Shown here piece after piece: positions 18,160-25,909 of a DNA stretch of 64,000 nucleotides. Under the pieces are notes generated by a model. That model was given only the letters and a program-made list of their open reading frames with translations. It was not told the origin of the DNA and searched no databases. A program made the translations under genes and the position numbers. This DNA comes from an uncultured Chlorobiota bacterium. GTDB lineage: Bacteria; Bacteroidota; Ignavibacteria; UBA10030; UBA6906. Every line of letters begins with the position of its first letter. Position 1 is the first letter of the stretch. The DNA is taken from assembly GCA_900696645.1 (NCBI GenBank), contig CAADGV010000007.1:332971-396970 (forward strand). Reading direction: 5' to 3'.

Positions 18160-19221
18160 CTAACTGACTTCGTTTCGGAGATCCCTTATAAAGTGTGACA
18201 TCGGTCGGACATAGTCCTTCAGTCCAACATGTTGGCTTGCATGAGCCAATATCCGACTTGTGTCAGGTAGGTAGAAGACATGACGTAACCCGCCGAGAAG
18301 TGTGAGTTTTTCGTCGGAGAGGTCTTCATCAAATGTTATGACATGATAGATATGCTTGATCTTGAACTTGCTGAGTACGGTTCCTTCGGCGCTACTTACT
18401 TGTTTCCACCTTTCGCGAATAGTTCTCTTGCATGAGATTCCAATGAGCCAACCATCTTTTGTTCTGACCCATTTATCGACTTCGATGTCAGCTTGGAAGT
18501 GCTCTGGAGCTTTAGAAGATCTTATTGCAAAATAGTCAAGAATGAATGATGTAACGTCCTCAAGACTTCCGCCCGCCCTACCTTTTCTTTTTTGTCCGGC
18601 TCGCCTTTCGAACTCTTGGGCGAAGGCCGTTAGGATAATGTCACGTTCATGTTCTGAAATTTCATTTGTCCTGCTGAGCAGAATCCTTAGGGTTGCGAAT
18701 GCCTTGACGATCTCAGTCCTCTCGGCCGTCAAGCATCCCTTGACTCCGAGGTCATCCCAAAGATTGATTACTCGAGCAAGCCCCTTCTCCCCTTGTATAT
18801 TGAGAAAGGATCTTGCAATAGCCTGTGTAAAATCCTTGTCGTCACTCGGTATGTTCTCAATGGCTTGGTTGATTGGTAACATGACATTCTCACAAGTGAG
18901 GATAAATACCTCCATATCCTGATCGTTCTCAATTTCTTTCTCCAAATCCGCAATCAATCTTCGAATTCGGGTCTCCTTTGTTTTTGCAGACGCGAATCGA
19001 GTTGTGAGAACGTTCTTTAGGGCTTCTTTCTGAAGCTGAAGAATTTCATTTCTATTCTTGGTTTCCTTTGCAATAACACGCAGAGATGTTGCAAGTGCCG
19101 AAAGGAGTTTGTTGTCTTTTCCAACGCCACCGTATTTGTCACCACCTATCAGCATTCTGGCAAACCAATAGGTTTTGTGCCATCTATTCTCTAGTTCGCT
19201 AAGATATTGTTCAGCTTTCAC
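18160..19221 (-). CDS. Putative type II restriction endonuclease, PD-(D/E)XK
   Basis: This 353-residue protein has a helical, charged N-terminal half and a C-terminal nuclease-like domain. The segment RAGGSLE (215-221) matches the helix that opens many PD-(D/E)XK restriction enzymes of the EcoRII/PspGI kind. It is followed by acidic residues D245 and D249 and by GISCKRTIRERWKQ (261-274), where SCK is the (D/E)XK-type lysine motif and RERWKQ is the often-seen continuation. The gene begins 12 bp after a DNA methyltransferase gene on the same strand, which strongly supports a restriction role. The recognition site cannot be read from sequence. Its DNA looks more A/T-rich by eye than the ruv genes beside it, in keeping with transfer. 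Confidence 0.75.
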   Translation of the reverse strand: MKAEQYLSELENRWHKTYWFARMLIGGDKYGGVGKDNKLLSALATSLRVIAKETKNRNEILQLQKEALKNVLTTRFASAKTKETRIRRLIADLEKEIENDQDMEVFILTCENVMLPINQAIENIPSDDKDFTQAIARSFLNIQGEKGLARVINLWDDLGVKGCLTAERTEIVKAFATLRILLSRTNEISEHERDIILTAFAQEFERRAGQKRKGRAGGSLEDVTSFILDYFAIRSSKAPEHFQADIEVDKWVRTKDGWLIGISCKRTIRERWKQVSSAEGTVLSKFKIKHIYHVITFDEDLSDEKLTLLGGLRHVFYLPDTSRILAHASQHVGLKDYVRPMSHFIRDLRNEVS

Positions 19222-19233
19222 GAAGTTCTATAT

Positions 19234-20130
19234 CTATGACAGTTCGAGTTCCAAGGTTGGTTCAGAAAGTTGCTTCTTGATTCGGTCTCTTGCCATTCTG
19301 CAGTAAACAGGTGATATGTCAATGCCTATGAAATGCCTATTGTTTCTTATCGCGGAAATTGCCGTAGTTCCTGAACCGACAAAGGGGTCCAGTACAAGTT
19401 TAGCATTCGTACAACTTATTATCCTATCAATAAGTCTGACGGGAAACGGAGCTGGATGCTTGTTGTTCATTTCTTGTGGGAACTCCCAGACATCGCCGTG
19501 TGAATTTGCTTTCTCTGCAAGCCGAAAATTCGGTTTGGCAATCATGTAGATGACTTCATAGGTTGGCAAGAAGTAACCTGCGTTGAAGTTGATTCCGCCG
19601 CTTCGTCGCCAAATGATTATCTGGCGAACTGGAAAGCCCTGAACAATGTCCTGTCTGTCTTGCAGCAACCCATTCTGAACTCGCCATTTGTGATTATAGA
19701 ATATTGCCCCATCCAATTTCAGAATTCTCATCATTTCAGTCAAACATTCTCTTTGCCATCTGACGTATTCCCAATGTGGCATACAATCATCGTGATGGGA
19801 ATAGCCATTCACGAGGGCGGCATTTCTCCATTTGCCACCGCGACCATCTTTCATACCATTGCCAGTTGAATTCTTCAAGTTATACGGTGGCGATGTGACG
19901 ATTAAGTCCACGGATTCCGCTGGGAAGTTCCTCATGACCTCAACACTGTCACCGCAAATAATGGTGTCTCTTGACCCTTTGAGAAATTTCCTTTTCTCCA
20001 CTTGGCTCGTATCAAATTCATGAACTTGGGTGAGTTCATCGCGAACCATCGATTTTTTCCCTAATGGTTTCGGATAAGCGAGTGGTTTGCCTCGCTTCTT
20101 GCCTGTTAGCATGTTGAGCTTTTGCCGCAT
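19234..20130 (-). CDS. DNA methyltransferase of the type II R-M pair (N4-cytosine or N6-adenine)
   Basis: The 298-residue protein has the amino-methyltransferase motifs in beta-class order: target-base motif IV TSPPYN (79-84) first, then the SAM-binding motif I region LDPFVGSGTTAISA (247-260) near the C-terminus. TSPPY is most common in N4-cytosine enzymes but also occurs in N6-adenine ones. It lies directly before the putative endonuclease, so the protective enzyme is translated first. The first 50 residues are basic and may be partly non-conserved; the start could be internal. It sits 48 bp after recJ on the same strand. Confidence 0.88.
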   Translation of the reverse strand: MRQKLNMLTGKKRGKPLAYPKPLGKKSMVRDELTQVHEFDTSQVEKRKFLKGSRDTIICGDSVEVMRNFPAESVDLIVTSPPYNLKNSTGNGMKDGRGGKWRNAALVNGYSHHDDCMPHWEYVRWQRECLTEMMRILKLDGAIFYNHKWRVQNGLLQDRQDIVQGFPVRQIIIWRRSGGINFNAGYFLPTYEVIYMIAKPNFRLAEKANSHGDVWEFPQEMNNKHPAPFPVRLIDRIISCTNAKLVLDPFVGSGTTAISAIRNNRHFIGIDISPVYCRMARDRIKKQLSEPTLELELS

Positions 20131-20178
20131 AACGTATCTCGTAGGTTCTTCAGCTTCTATCGCTTAATTCATGTTTTG

Positions 20179-21912
20179 TTATTTCACATCTTTGATTTTC
20201 AACTGCGGCACCGTATCCCGTTTCCCATTTCCATTTCTCGATACAAAATCGTTCTCTTCGATCGTGAACACACACTCGACATCTGTTCGGCCGGGAGTGA
20301 GTTTTGGCATAAGCTGTCCGAGGTTGAATCCGATTGCATCAATGATGTGGTTGTTCTGTTTCACTTTGAAACGGAGATGGTTTCTGCCGACGATGCGCGG
20401 CGGGCCGACAAGTTCGAGGTTGCGGGCAAGAAATACCGGGCGCATGTTGCCGGGCCCGAACGGCGAGAACTCATTCAGCAAACGAACAAGCCGCGGCGTG
20501 ATTTCCGGAAGAGTAATTTCCGTATCGATCTTGATTTCGGGCGTCCTTAACTCATCACTCATCAGATCGCGGACGGCATTTTTGAATGCTTCCTTGAATT
20601 CATCAAGTTTTGCCAACTCGACTGTTACTCCTGCCGCGTACTTATGTCCGCCGAACTGTAGGATGGATTCTTCACATCGCTTGAGTGCATCATAGATATT
20701 GAAACCTGAAACGCTGCGGGCGGAACCCTTTGCCACGCCATCAACGGTTGCCATCATGATGGAGGGCTTATAGTATTTCTCGACCATCCGCGAAGCGACA
20801 ATCCCTACAACTCCCGGATGCCAATGATCCTGGTGCAGCACAAGAGCCGCTTCCGCTTCAACATCATCGCATTCGCGCTCGACAAGCATTTGAGCTTCTT
20901 CAAAGGTGTCCCCGTCGATCTTGCGGCGGTTCATATTCTCCTCTTCCATCACTTTCGCGAGGCGTTCGGCGTCTTCAACTGTCTCACTAGTCAGCAACCG
21001 GACTGCCCTCATGGCGTCGCCGAGACGTCCGACGGCATTGATGCGCGGGGCGAGACCGAAAACAATCTGCCCTGTGTGGACATGTCCCAACGTGAAGCCT
21101 GCAATTTCTATCAATGCGCGGATGCCGGGACGCGGATTCTTGTTGATGGATTCGAGCCCGAGCCGAACGAGAATTCTGTTCTCGCCCGTCAAGGATACGA
21201 TGTCTGCCGTGCTTGCAAGTGTAACGAAATCGAGGTAGGAGGGGAGAACGGATTCCTTGCCGAGTTTCATTGCCACAGCCTGAATCAGTTTGAAACCGAC
21301 GCCGCAACCGCAAAGGCTCTTGAACGGATACGTATCGCCGGCTTGTATGGGGTCGAGAACAGCGTAGGCGTTGGGGATTGAACTACCGGGCTCATGATGG
21401 TCGCAGATGATGACGTCGAGTCCGCGCCTATTGGCATAGCCTACCTGATCGATAGCAGTAATCCCGCAATCTACAGCAAGAAAAACAGTTGCCCCGCTCT
21501 CGACAGCGTTGTCAATGCCGGTGTTGGAAATACCGTAGCCTTCTTTCAGCCTGTCGGGAATATAGTACGAGGCCTTGCCGCCGAGTTCCTTGAAGAAGAG
21601 GTAGAGCATGGCAGCGCCGTTTGTTCCGTCAACATCGTAGTCACCAAACACTCTGATGTGTTCATTGTTTCGTAGGGCTGCAACAAGGCGGTCGGTGGCG
21701 GCCTCCATTCCTTTCATCATGAACGGGTCGTGAAGTAGGCTCAGGCCGGGCCGAAAGTAGGCTTTTGCTTTGTCATAATCGTCGATTCCCCGCAGTACAA
21801 GAACCTTGGCGATTGGTTCGGGAACATTGATCTCTTTAGAGAGACGGGCAACGACTTCAGGTTGTGGTGGTGAAGCAAGTGTCCACCGGTTTTCGCGGAT
21901 GGTCGTATTCAC
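20179..21912 (-). CDS. recJ: RecJ, single-strand-specific DNA exonuclease
   Basis: RecJ degrades single-stranded DNA 5' to 3' in repair and recombination. The DHH-family motifs are clear: VFGDYDVDGT, FLAVDCGIT and IICDHHEPG, followed by the DHHA1 region (GGHKYAAGVTVE) and a C-terminal OB-like domain. The start is the GTG at 21912, preceded by AAAGGAG; this gives 577 residues, the normal size. The open frame continues upstream to 22029, but that part is the 3' end of the RNase P RNA gene and should not be translated. The restriction-modification pair lies downstream. Confidence 0.95.
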   Translation of the reverse strand: MNTTIRENRWTLASPPQPEVVARLSKEINVPEPIAKVLVLRGIDDYDKAKAYFRPGLSLLHDPFMMKGMEAATDRLVAALRNNEHIRVFGDYDVDGTNGAAMLYLFFKELGGKASYYIPDRLKEGYGISNTGIDNAVESGATVFLAVDCGITAIDQVGYANRRGLDVIICDHHEPGSSIPNAYAVLDPIQAGDTYPFKSLCGCGVGFKLIQAVAMKLGKESVLPSYLDFVTLASTADIVSLTGENRILVRLGLESINKNPRPGIRALIEIAGFTLGHVHTGQIVFGLAPRINAVGRLGDAMRAVRLLTSETVEDAERLAKVMEEENMNRRKIDGDTFEEAQMLVERECDDVEAEAALVLHQDHWHPGVVGIVASRMVEKYYKPSIMMATVDGVAKGSARSVSGFNIYDALKRCEESILQFGGHKYAAGVTVELAKLDEFKEAFKNAVRDLMSDELRTPEIKIDTEITLPEITPRLVRLLNEFSPFGPGNMRPVFLARNLELVGPPRIVGRNHLRFKVKQNNHIIDAIGFNLGQLMPKLTPGRTDVECVFTIEENDFVSRNGNGKRDTVPQLKIKDVK

Positions 21913-21972
21913 GGAGTCTCCTTTATTGCCGAGGGAGGCTTCATGCGTGAAATCTCCGGGCAACACAAAGGC

Positions 21973-22398
21973 ACTGCAGGTCTGTAAGCCGAATTCTGTC
22001 TGTTCCGCGAAAGCGGAAGAGGCAGCCATTTATCTGGGTCCATCGTTGCCGATGGACTCAAGCGACCTACCCGAGAGTCTCGTGTCCCTTCCGACTTTTA
22101 GAGTGTTGGAAGGGACACGACGAAGCGAGCAACTTCGTGAACTCCCATACATGGTCTTGCTCCAGGTGGGGTTTGTCGTGCCCCCGATGTTACCATCGGA
22201 GCGGTGAGCTCTTACCTCGCCTTTTCACCCTTATCCCGCCCCGACGAGTCGGGGCGGGACGGTATGTTTTCTGTGACACTTTCCGTGCTTACACGCTTGC
22301 GCATGCAAACCCCGCGCTGTTCACGCGGCACCTTGCTCTGCGGAGTTCGGACTTTCCTCATGACGCCGATGGCGCCACGCGGCTGCCCGACCTGCAGT
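21973..22398 (-). ncRNA. rnpB: RNase P RNA (class A)
   Basis: The minus strand holds the universally conserved parts of bacterial RNase P RNA: near the 5' end GAGGAAAGTCCGAACTCC then CAGAGCAAGGTGCC, and near the 3' end GAATTCGGCTTACAGACC. The outermost bases form a perfect P1 helix (ACTGCAGGTC at 22389-22398 with GACCTGCAGT at 21973-21982), which sets the ends; length is about 426 nt, within the class A range. The RNA is the catalytic part that matures tRNA 5' ends. It lies 60 bp before recJ with no terminator seen between, so 3' processing or read-through is likely. Internal strong hairpins are RNA helices. Confidence 0.96.
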
Positions 22399-22449
22399 AC
22401 TGTATGTACGATTTAGTTAATTAAACAAACTCTGTACGCCGTCTGGCGC

Positions 22450-23181
22450 TTATACAAGCGCAGCAGAAGTGTCGGCGATTTCTTCAGAAACAATGATGCG
22501 CCCGCACCGTTCACACGTGTACAAACGCTTGTTCTGTTTCAATTCAAGGACTTTCTGTGGCGGAACTGCGGTATAGCAGCCCCCGCATGAGCCGCGCTTA
22601 ATGGGCACGACGGCCCGGCCATTCTTGGCCTTCCTGATGCGCTCGTACATGGCCAGATCTGCTTTGGCGACACGGACAACAACTTTTTCCCGTTCGTGCT
22701 TGAATTTCAGTTCTTCTTCCTCGGTATTCTTCGATACCTCGGCCAATTCGGCCTTCTTTTCTTCAAGCAGGGCTTGCGACTCTTCGAGCTCTTTCTTTCC
22801 GGTCTCGATATCGGTACGCGCAATGGTCGCCTTATTTTCCAGTGCGCTCATTTCCTTCTCCAGTTTGGCGATGGTTTCAGCGGCCTGGTCCATTTCGCGT
22901 GTTAATGCGTCGTATTCTTTATTGTTGCGAACCTGGAACTGCTGCATTTTGTATTTTTCGATCTTCTCCCTGAGAGAGATGATTTCTGAATCCGCATTGT
23001 TCCGTTGCGAGAAGGCTCCGCGCATTGTTTCCTCAAGCAACGCAAGTTGTTCCTGCAACGCGGCAATCTTCTCCTCGAGTTTCCTCACCTCGCCGGGAAG
23101 GTCGCCTTTCATATCCTCGATTTCGTCGAGGTTACTGTCGATGAGTTGCAAGGTGTACAGCGTTCGTAACTTGTTCTCCAA
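22450..23181 (-). CDS. Coiled-coil zinc-ribbon protein (zf-RING_7/CT398-like)
   Basis: The 243-residue protein has a long coiled coil (about 1-175, KLEEKIAALQEQLALLEE and similar) and a C-terminal C4 zinc ribbon formed by GSCGGCY and YTCERCGRII. This layout matches a widespread family of uncharacterised bacterial proteins; Chlamydia CT398 of the same type was reported to bind sigma-54, which would be of interest here since sigma-54 activators are frequent in the window (from memory). It lies 18 bp after the Nif3 gene and just before rnpB. Confidence 0.88.
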   Translation of the reverse strand: MENKLRTLYTLQLIDSNLDEIEDMKGDLPGEVRKLEEKIAALQEQLALLEETMRGAFSQRNNADSEIISLREKIEKYKMQQFQVRNNKEYDALTREMDQAAETIAKLEKEMSALENKATIARTDIETGKKELEESQALLEEKKAELAEVSKNTEEEELKFKHEREKVVVRVAKADLAMYERIRKAKNGRAVVPIKRGSCGGCYTAVPPQKVLELKQNKRLYTCERCGRIIVSEEIADTSAALV

Positions 23182-23199
23182 AGTTGTCTCCCAATAAGT

Positions 23200-24306
23200 C
23201 TAAAAATAAGAAACCGGGTTGGTTGTGATGTGTGTTGCTGCGACAGGGAGGGTGATTCCCTTCGCGTGAAATTCGTGTTTCAGCCTCTTCACCACCGCAT
23301 CGACGACGGGACGTTCAGTCTCATAATGTCCGGCATCAATCAGGAGAATATTTCCGTGTGCATGGTGGAAGTCGTGATACTTGACATCAGCCGTGATGAA
23401 CGCGTCCGCCCCGCGTGCAACAGCAGCATCTGCCAACTCGGCGCCGCTTCCGCCACACGCGGCAACCGAACGGATCATTGTATTGTTCGACCCGCCTCGC
23501 CGCAATCCGCCGACCTTGAGTCGCTTCTTGACGAATTCAAGGAATGCACGTACGCGCATCGGGCGTTTCAGCGTTCCTACTATTCCCATCCCGAACTCAC
23601 TGCTTACGTTGTCGAGCGGGTAAAGATCGTACGCAACCTCCTCATACGGATGAGCCTCGCGTAGCGCTGTCACAACTTTCGGTACATCCCACTGGTTCAC
23701 GACCATTTCAAGACGGATTTCCGTTGTGTTTTCCAGTCTTCCCTTGGCTCCAATTGCGGGCGACGTGTTCTCATTTCCCCTGAACGATCCTCTTCCCGCA
23801 GTCCCGAAGGAACAATGGTCATAGTTGCCGATGACACCGGCTCCAGCCATTGCCATTGCATTGCGTACAGCATCGACATGTTGCTCGGGCACGAACGTGA
23901 CGATCTTCTTCTGCACGCGATACGTTGTGTGCAGGAACTCCACGTTTTGCAGCTCAAGCGCTTCGGCAATTGCAAAACTCGTTCCGCCTCGTGTAAAATC
24001 AAGATTCGTGTGTGCCGCGTACAGATTGATGTTCCGTTCAACCAACGCCCTGATGCACCTGCCGACCTCATCCTGCGTCGTAATGGATCTTGGCGGTCTG
24101 AACAACAAGGGATGGTGACTGACAATGAGATTCGCCTTGCGTCGTGCTGCCTCGGCAACAACGTTCGGCGTTACATCAAGGCTAACGAGGATTCCCTTTA
24201 CCGCGGCGTTCATATCACCAATCTGCAGGCCGATGTTGTCCTTCTCCCAGGCAATATCCGGAGGAGCCCACGAGGAAATCAGTCTATGAACGTCGTTTAC
24301 TGTCAT
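23200..24306 (-). CDS. Nif3-like dinuclear metal-centre protein
   Basis: From the ATG at 24306 the protein is 368 residues, the long form of the Nif3/DUF34 family with a PII-like insert in the middle (about 120-235). Metal-binding motifs are seen at both ends: VSHHPLLF near the N-terminus and DAGHYETE near the C-terminus. Members are hexamers with two metals, sometimes labelled GTP cyclohydrolase 1 type 2, but the physiological role is not settled. The frame opens at 24357, but that portion overlaps the upstream terminator; 24306 begins with the family start MTVNDVHRLI. Confidence 0.92.
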   Translation of the reverse strand: MTVNDVHRLISSWAPPDIAWEKDNIGLQIGDMNAAVKGILVSLDVTPNVVAEAARRKANLIVSHHPLLFRPPRSITTQDEVGRCIRALVERNINLYAAHTNLDFTRGGTSFAIAEALELQNVEFLHTTYRVQKKIVTFVPEQHVDAVRNAMAMAGAGVIGNYDHCSFGTAGRGSFRGNENTSPAIGAKGRLENTTEIRLEMVVNQWDVPKVVTALREAHPYEEVAYDLYPLDNVSSEFGMGIVGTLKRPMRVRAFLEFVKKRLKVGGLRRGGSNNTMIRSVAACGGSGAELADAAVARGADAFITADVKYHDFHHAHGNILLIDAGHYETERPVVDAVVKRLKHEFHAKGITLPVAATHITTNPVSYF

Positions 24307-24325
24307 GAACGGGGAGCCCTTTGAC

Positions 24326-24359
24326 AAAAAAAGTGTCCCGCTTTTTGGGCGGGACACTT
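24326..24359 (-). terminator. Strong rho-independent terminator
   Basis: An 11-bp perfect stem (AAGTGTCCCGC / GCGGGACACTT, arms 24331-24341 and 24349-24359) is followed on the minus strand by a run of seven T. It lies 4 bp after the small ORF at 24364 and ends the transcript of the receiver/DHp gene. Confidence 0.88.
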
Positions 24360-24363
24360 CTCT

Positions 24364-24456
24364 CTAACTTCTTAAGTGTCGAACGAGGTATTTTTTGATC
24401 GCCTTTTGCCGCGGCATGTTACGCATCATTACCTGTATTGGGAATCTCTGAACCAT
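24364..24456 (-). CDS. Possible 30-residue basic small protein
   Basis: A short ORF codes for a peptide beginning MVQRFPIQVM and ending LVRHLRS, with about nine Arg/Lys and no Asp or Glu. It lies 66 bp after the receiver/DHp gene stop and ends 4 bp before a strong terminator, so it would sit inside that transcript. The ribosome site is weak (AGGTCGAGAAAA). No family is recognised. It could also be untranslated 3' sequence. Confidence 0.35.
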   Translation of the reverse strand: MVQRFPIQVMMRNMPRQKAIKKYLVRHLRS

Positions 24457-24522
24457 TTTTCTCGACCTAATATAGAGATTGAGGGGACGAGATGCAAGCC
24501 TGTTACATGATGCGCGTTCCCG

Positions 24523-25197
24523 TTACTGTGTCGAGCTTTTCAGGAATTCCACTTTGTCGTAATTGATGTCACGAAGCTTGTTAATCTCCTTCTCGACGAT
24601 GGCAATATTGTTGTCGAGGTCCTGAACCATCTTCTTCTCCTGCGGAATGAGTTGCTGCCTCAACAGGATGTCTGTGGAAATCTTGATCGCGGCCAACGGG
24701 TTGTTGAATTCATGGCAAACAGTGACGACGAGTTCTTTGATGGCATCTGTTCGTTTCTTTGCAATCAACTCAGCTTTTTGTTGCTCGGCGATTTTCCTTT
24801 TGAGATATACACGTTCAAGGCTGTTAACGATGGTACGGGGAAGAACGGTGTCCATCGCTTCATCTTTGATCACATAATCTTCGACGCCGTACTTCATGAC
24901 TTCAATGGCAAGCCGAAAGTCTTTGTTGGATGTCAGAAAAACGATGGGAGTGTCAATCTGCTGCTCGCGGATTTCCCGCGTGACTTCGAGGCCGCTCTTT
25001 TCCGGCAGGTAGTAATCGATGATAATAATCTCGAGGGAAGGGTTACTCTTTAGCTCAGCAAGCGCTGATTGGCCGTCATGCTTCCAGATAACATTGAACT
25101 TCTTCCCCTGATATTTCGATAACAGGTGGTGTGCTACGGCCATATAACTTGTATCATTATCGACGAACAGGACGTTGACGGTTGCGGGCGTTTCCAT
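24523..25197 (-). CDS. Receiver domain joined to a histidine-kinase DHp domain, no ATPase
   Basis: The 224-residue protein has a receiver domain (about 8-130: VDND acid pair, phospho-acceptor in IIIIDYYLP, Lys in VIKDE) and then a kinase dimerisation/phospho-acceptor helix pair (about 145-210) with a proper H-box, VCHEFNNPLAAIK. The protein stops at residue 224, so the HATPase_c domain that should follow is absent. No frameshifted remnant was noticed downstream; a short ORF and a terminator follow. It may act as a phosphotransfer hub between an external kinase and regulators such as those at 25510 and 25910, which start divergently 313 bp away (inference). Confidence 0.82.
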   Translation of the reverse strand: METPATVNVLFVDNDTSYMAVAHHLLSKYQGKKFNVIWKHDGQSALAELKSNPSLEIIIIDYYLPEKSGLEVTREIREQQIDTPIVFLTSNKDFRLAIEVMKYGVEDYVIKDEAMDTVLPRTIVNSLERVYLKRKIAEQQKAELIAKKRTDAIKELVVTVCHEFNNPLAAIKISTDILLRQQLIPQEKKMVQDLDNNIAIVEKEINKLRDINYDKVEFLKSSTQ

Positions 25198-25234
25198 TGC
25201 GAGATGTTTCGGTGTTTGAGATGTCAGTTATTCA

Positions 25235-25263
25235 AGTATACCATAACTTGTTCTGATTTGCAA
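25235..25263 (-). promoter_or_regulatory. Sigma-70-type promoter of the receiver/DHp gene
   Basis: On the minus strand TTGCAA (25258-25263) and TATACT (25235-25240) are spaced by 17 bp. The predicted start lies about 30 bp upstream of the ATG at 25197. Confidence 0.6.
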
Positions 25264-25384
25264 CGAACCACCTGATCTTCTGCCAAACCGGTGACAGCAG
25301 TCATCGCAAGCTGTTCCGACAGCACCGTTCATCGAATACGGATGTTGTTTGGTGATGCCTCGGCAAATTCGAGCCGAGAAGCGG

Positions 25385-25413
25385 TTGATTTTCTTTGATT
25401 CTTTGGGTATCAT
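25385..25413 (+). promoter_or_regulatory. Sigma-70-type promoter of the receiver/NtrC pair
   Basis: TTGATT (25385-25390) and TATCAT (25408-25413) are spaced by 17 bp, about 90 bp upstream of the receiver gene start at 25510. Confidence 0.55.
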
Positions 25414-25509
25414 CATTCGTATTGATTTTCCCGGTTGCAGAGTGCATTCCTGCGACGCGACAGTGTGTGTGGGCGACAACGGATACCTACAAATCTTAAG
25501 GTCAAATGA

Positions 25510-25878
25510 ATGGCTGAAAAGCGAAGAATTCTCGTGGTTGATGATGAGGATGCATTACGAACGGTGCTCAGCGCCGAACTCAACAGCGAGGGCTACGAAG
25601 TCGGAACCGCCGCCGATGGGATGGAAGCGCTTGATGAATTGCAAAAAGGGGCATATGATCTGGTACTTCTTGATATCAAAATGCCGAACATGAACGGTTT
25701 CGAAGTGTTGAAAGTGATCAAGGAGAGACATGCAGGCACAAAAGTCATCATGCTCACGGGTTTTGCAGACTTGAAGAATGCCATAGAATCCAAGAAACTC
25801 GGTGCCGAAGATTTCGTCAGCAAGCCGTATGATCTTGTTGACCTTCTTACCACCATTGACCGCGTGATGAGTGAGTAG
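25510..25878 (+). CDS. Single-domain response regulator
   Basis: The 122-residue protein is one receiver domain: acid pair in VVDDEDALR, phospho-acceptor Asp in LVLLDIKMPNMNG, Thr in MLTGF and Lys in SKPYD. It has no output domain. It lies 31 bp before an NtrC-type regulator whose receiver domain is very similar in sequence (both read DIKMP and KPYD), suggesting duplication. It probably acts by protein contact or as a phosphate sink. No histidine kinase with an ATPase domain lies nearby. Confidence 0.92.
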   Translation: MAEKRRILVVDDEDALRTVLSAELNSEGYEVGTAADGMEALDELQKGAYDLVLLDIKMPNMNGFEVLKVIKERHAGTKVIMLTGFADLKNAIESKKLGAEDFVSKPYDLVDLLTTIDRVMSE

Positions 25879-25909
25879 TTCCCCTTGTTGTTCCTGCTGA
25901 AGGCCTGCC

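Larger units (their letters stand above)
25198..25509. other. Divergent intergenic region with two promoters
   Basis: This 312-bp gap separates the receiver/DHp gene (-) from the receiver gene (+). It holds one good promoter for each direction (listed separately) and no coding sequence that I can support. The 120 bases between the two promoters show no clear repeat or operator. Confidence 0.6.

Noticed and set aside
21913-22029. N-terminal extension of RecJ
   Set aside because: The DNA is rnpB, and a GTG with a strong ribosome site at 21912 gives the normal RecJ length.
22234-22259. Strong GC-rich hairpin (TCCCGCCCCGA ... TCGGGGCGGGA) as a terminator
   Set aside because: It lies inside the RNase P RNA and is better explained as one of its helices.
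25228-25479. 83-codon minus-strand frame in the gap upstream of the receiver/DHp gene
   Set aside because: It overlaps both promoters, lacks a ribosome site, and its translation looks random.
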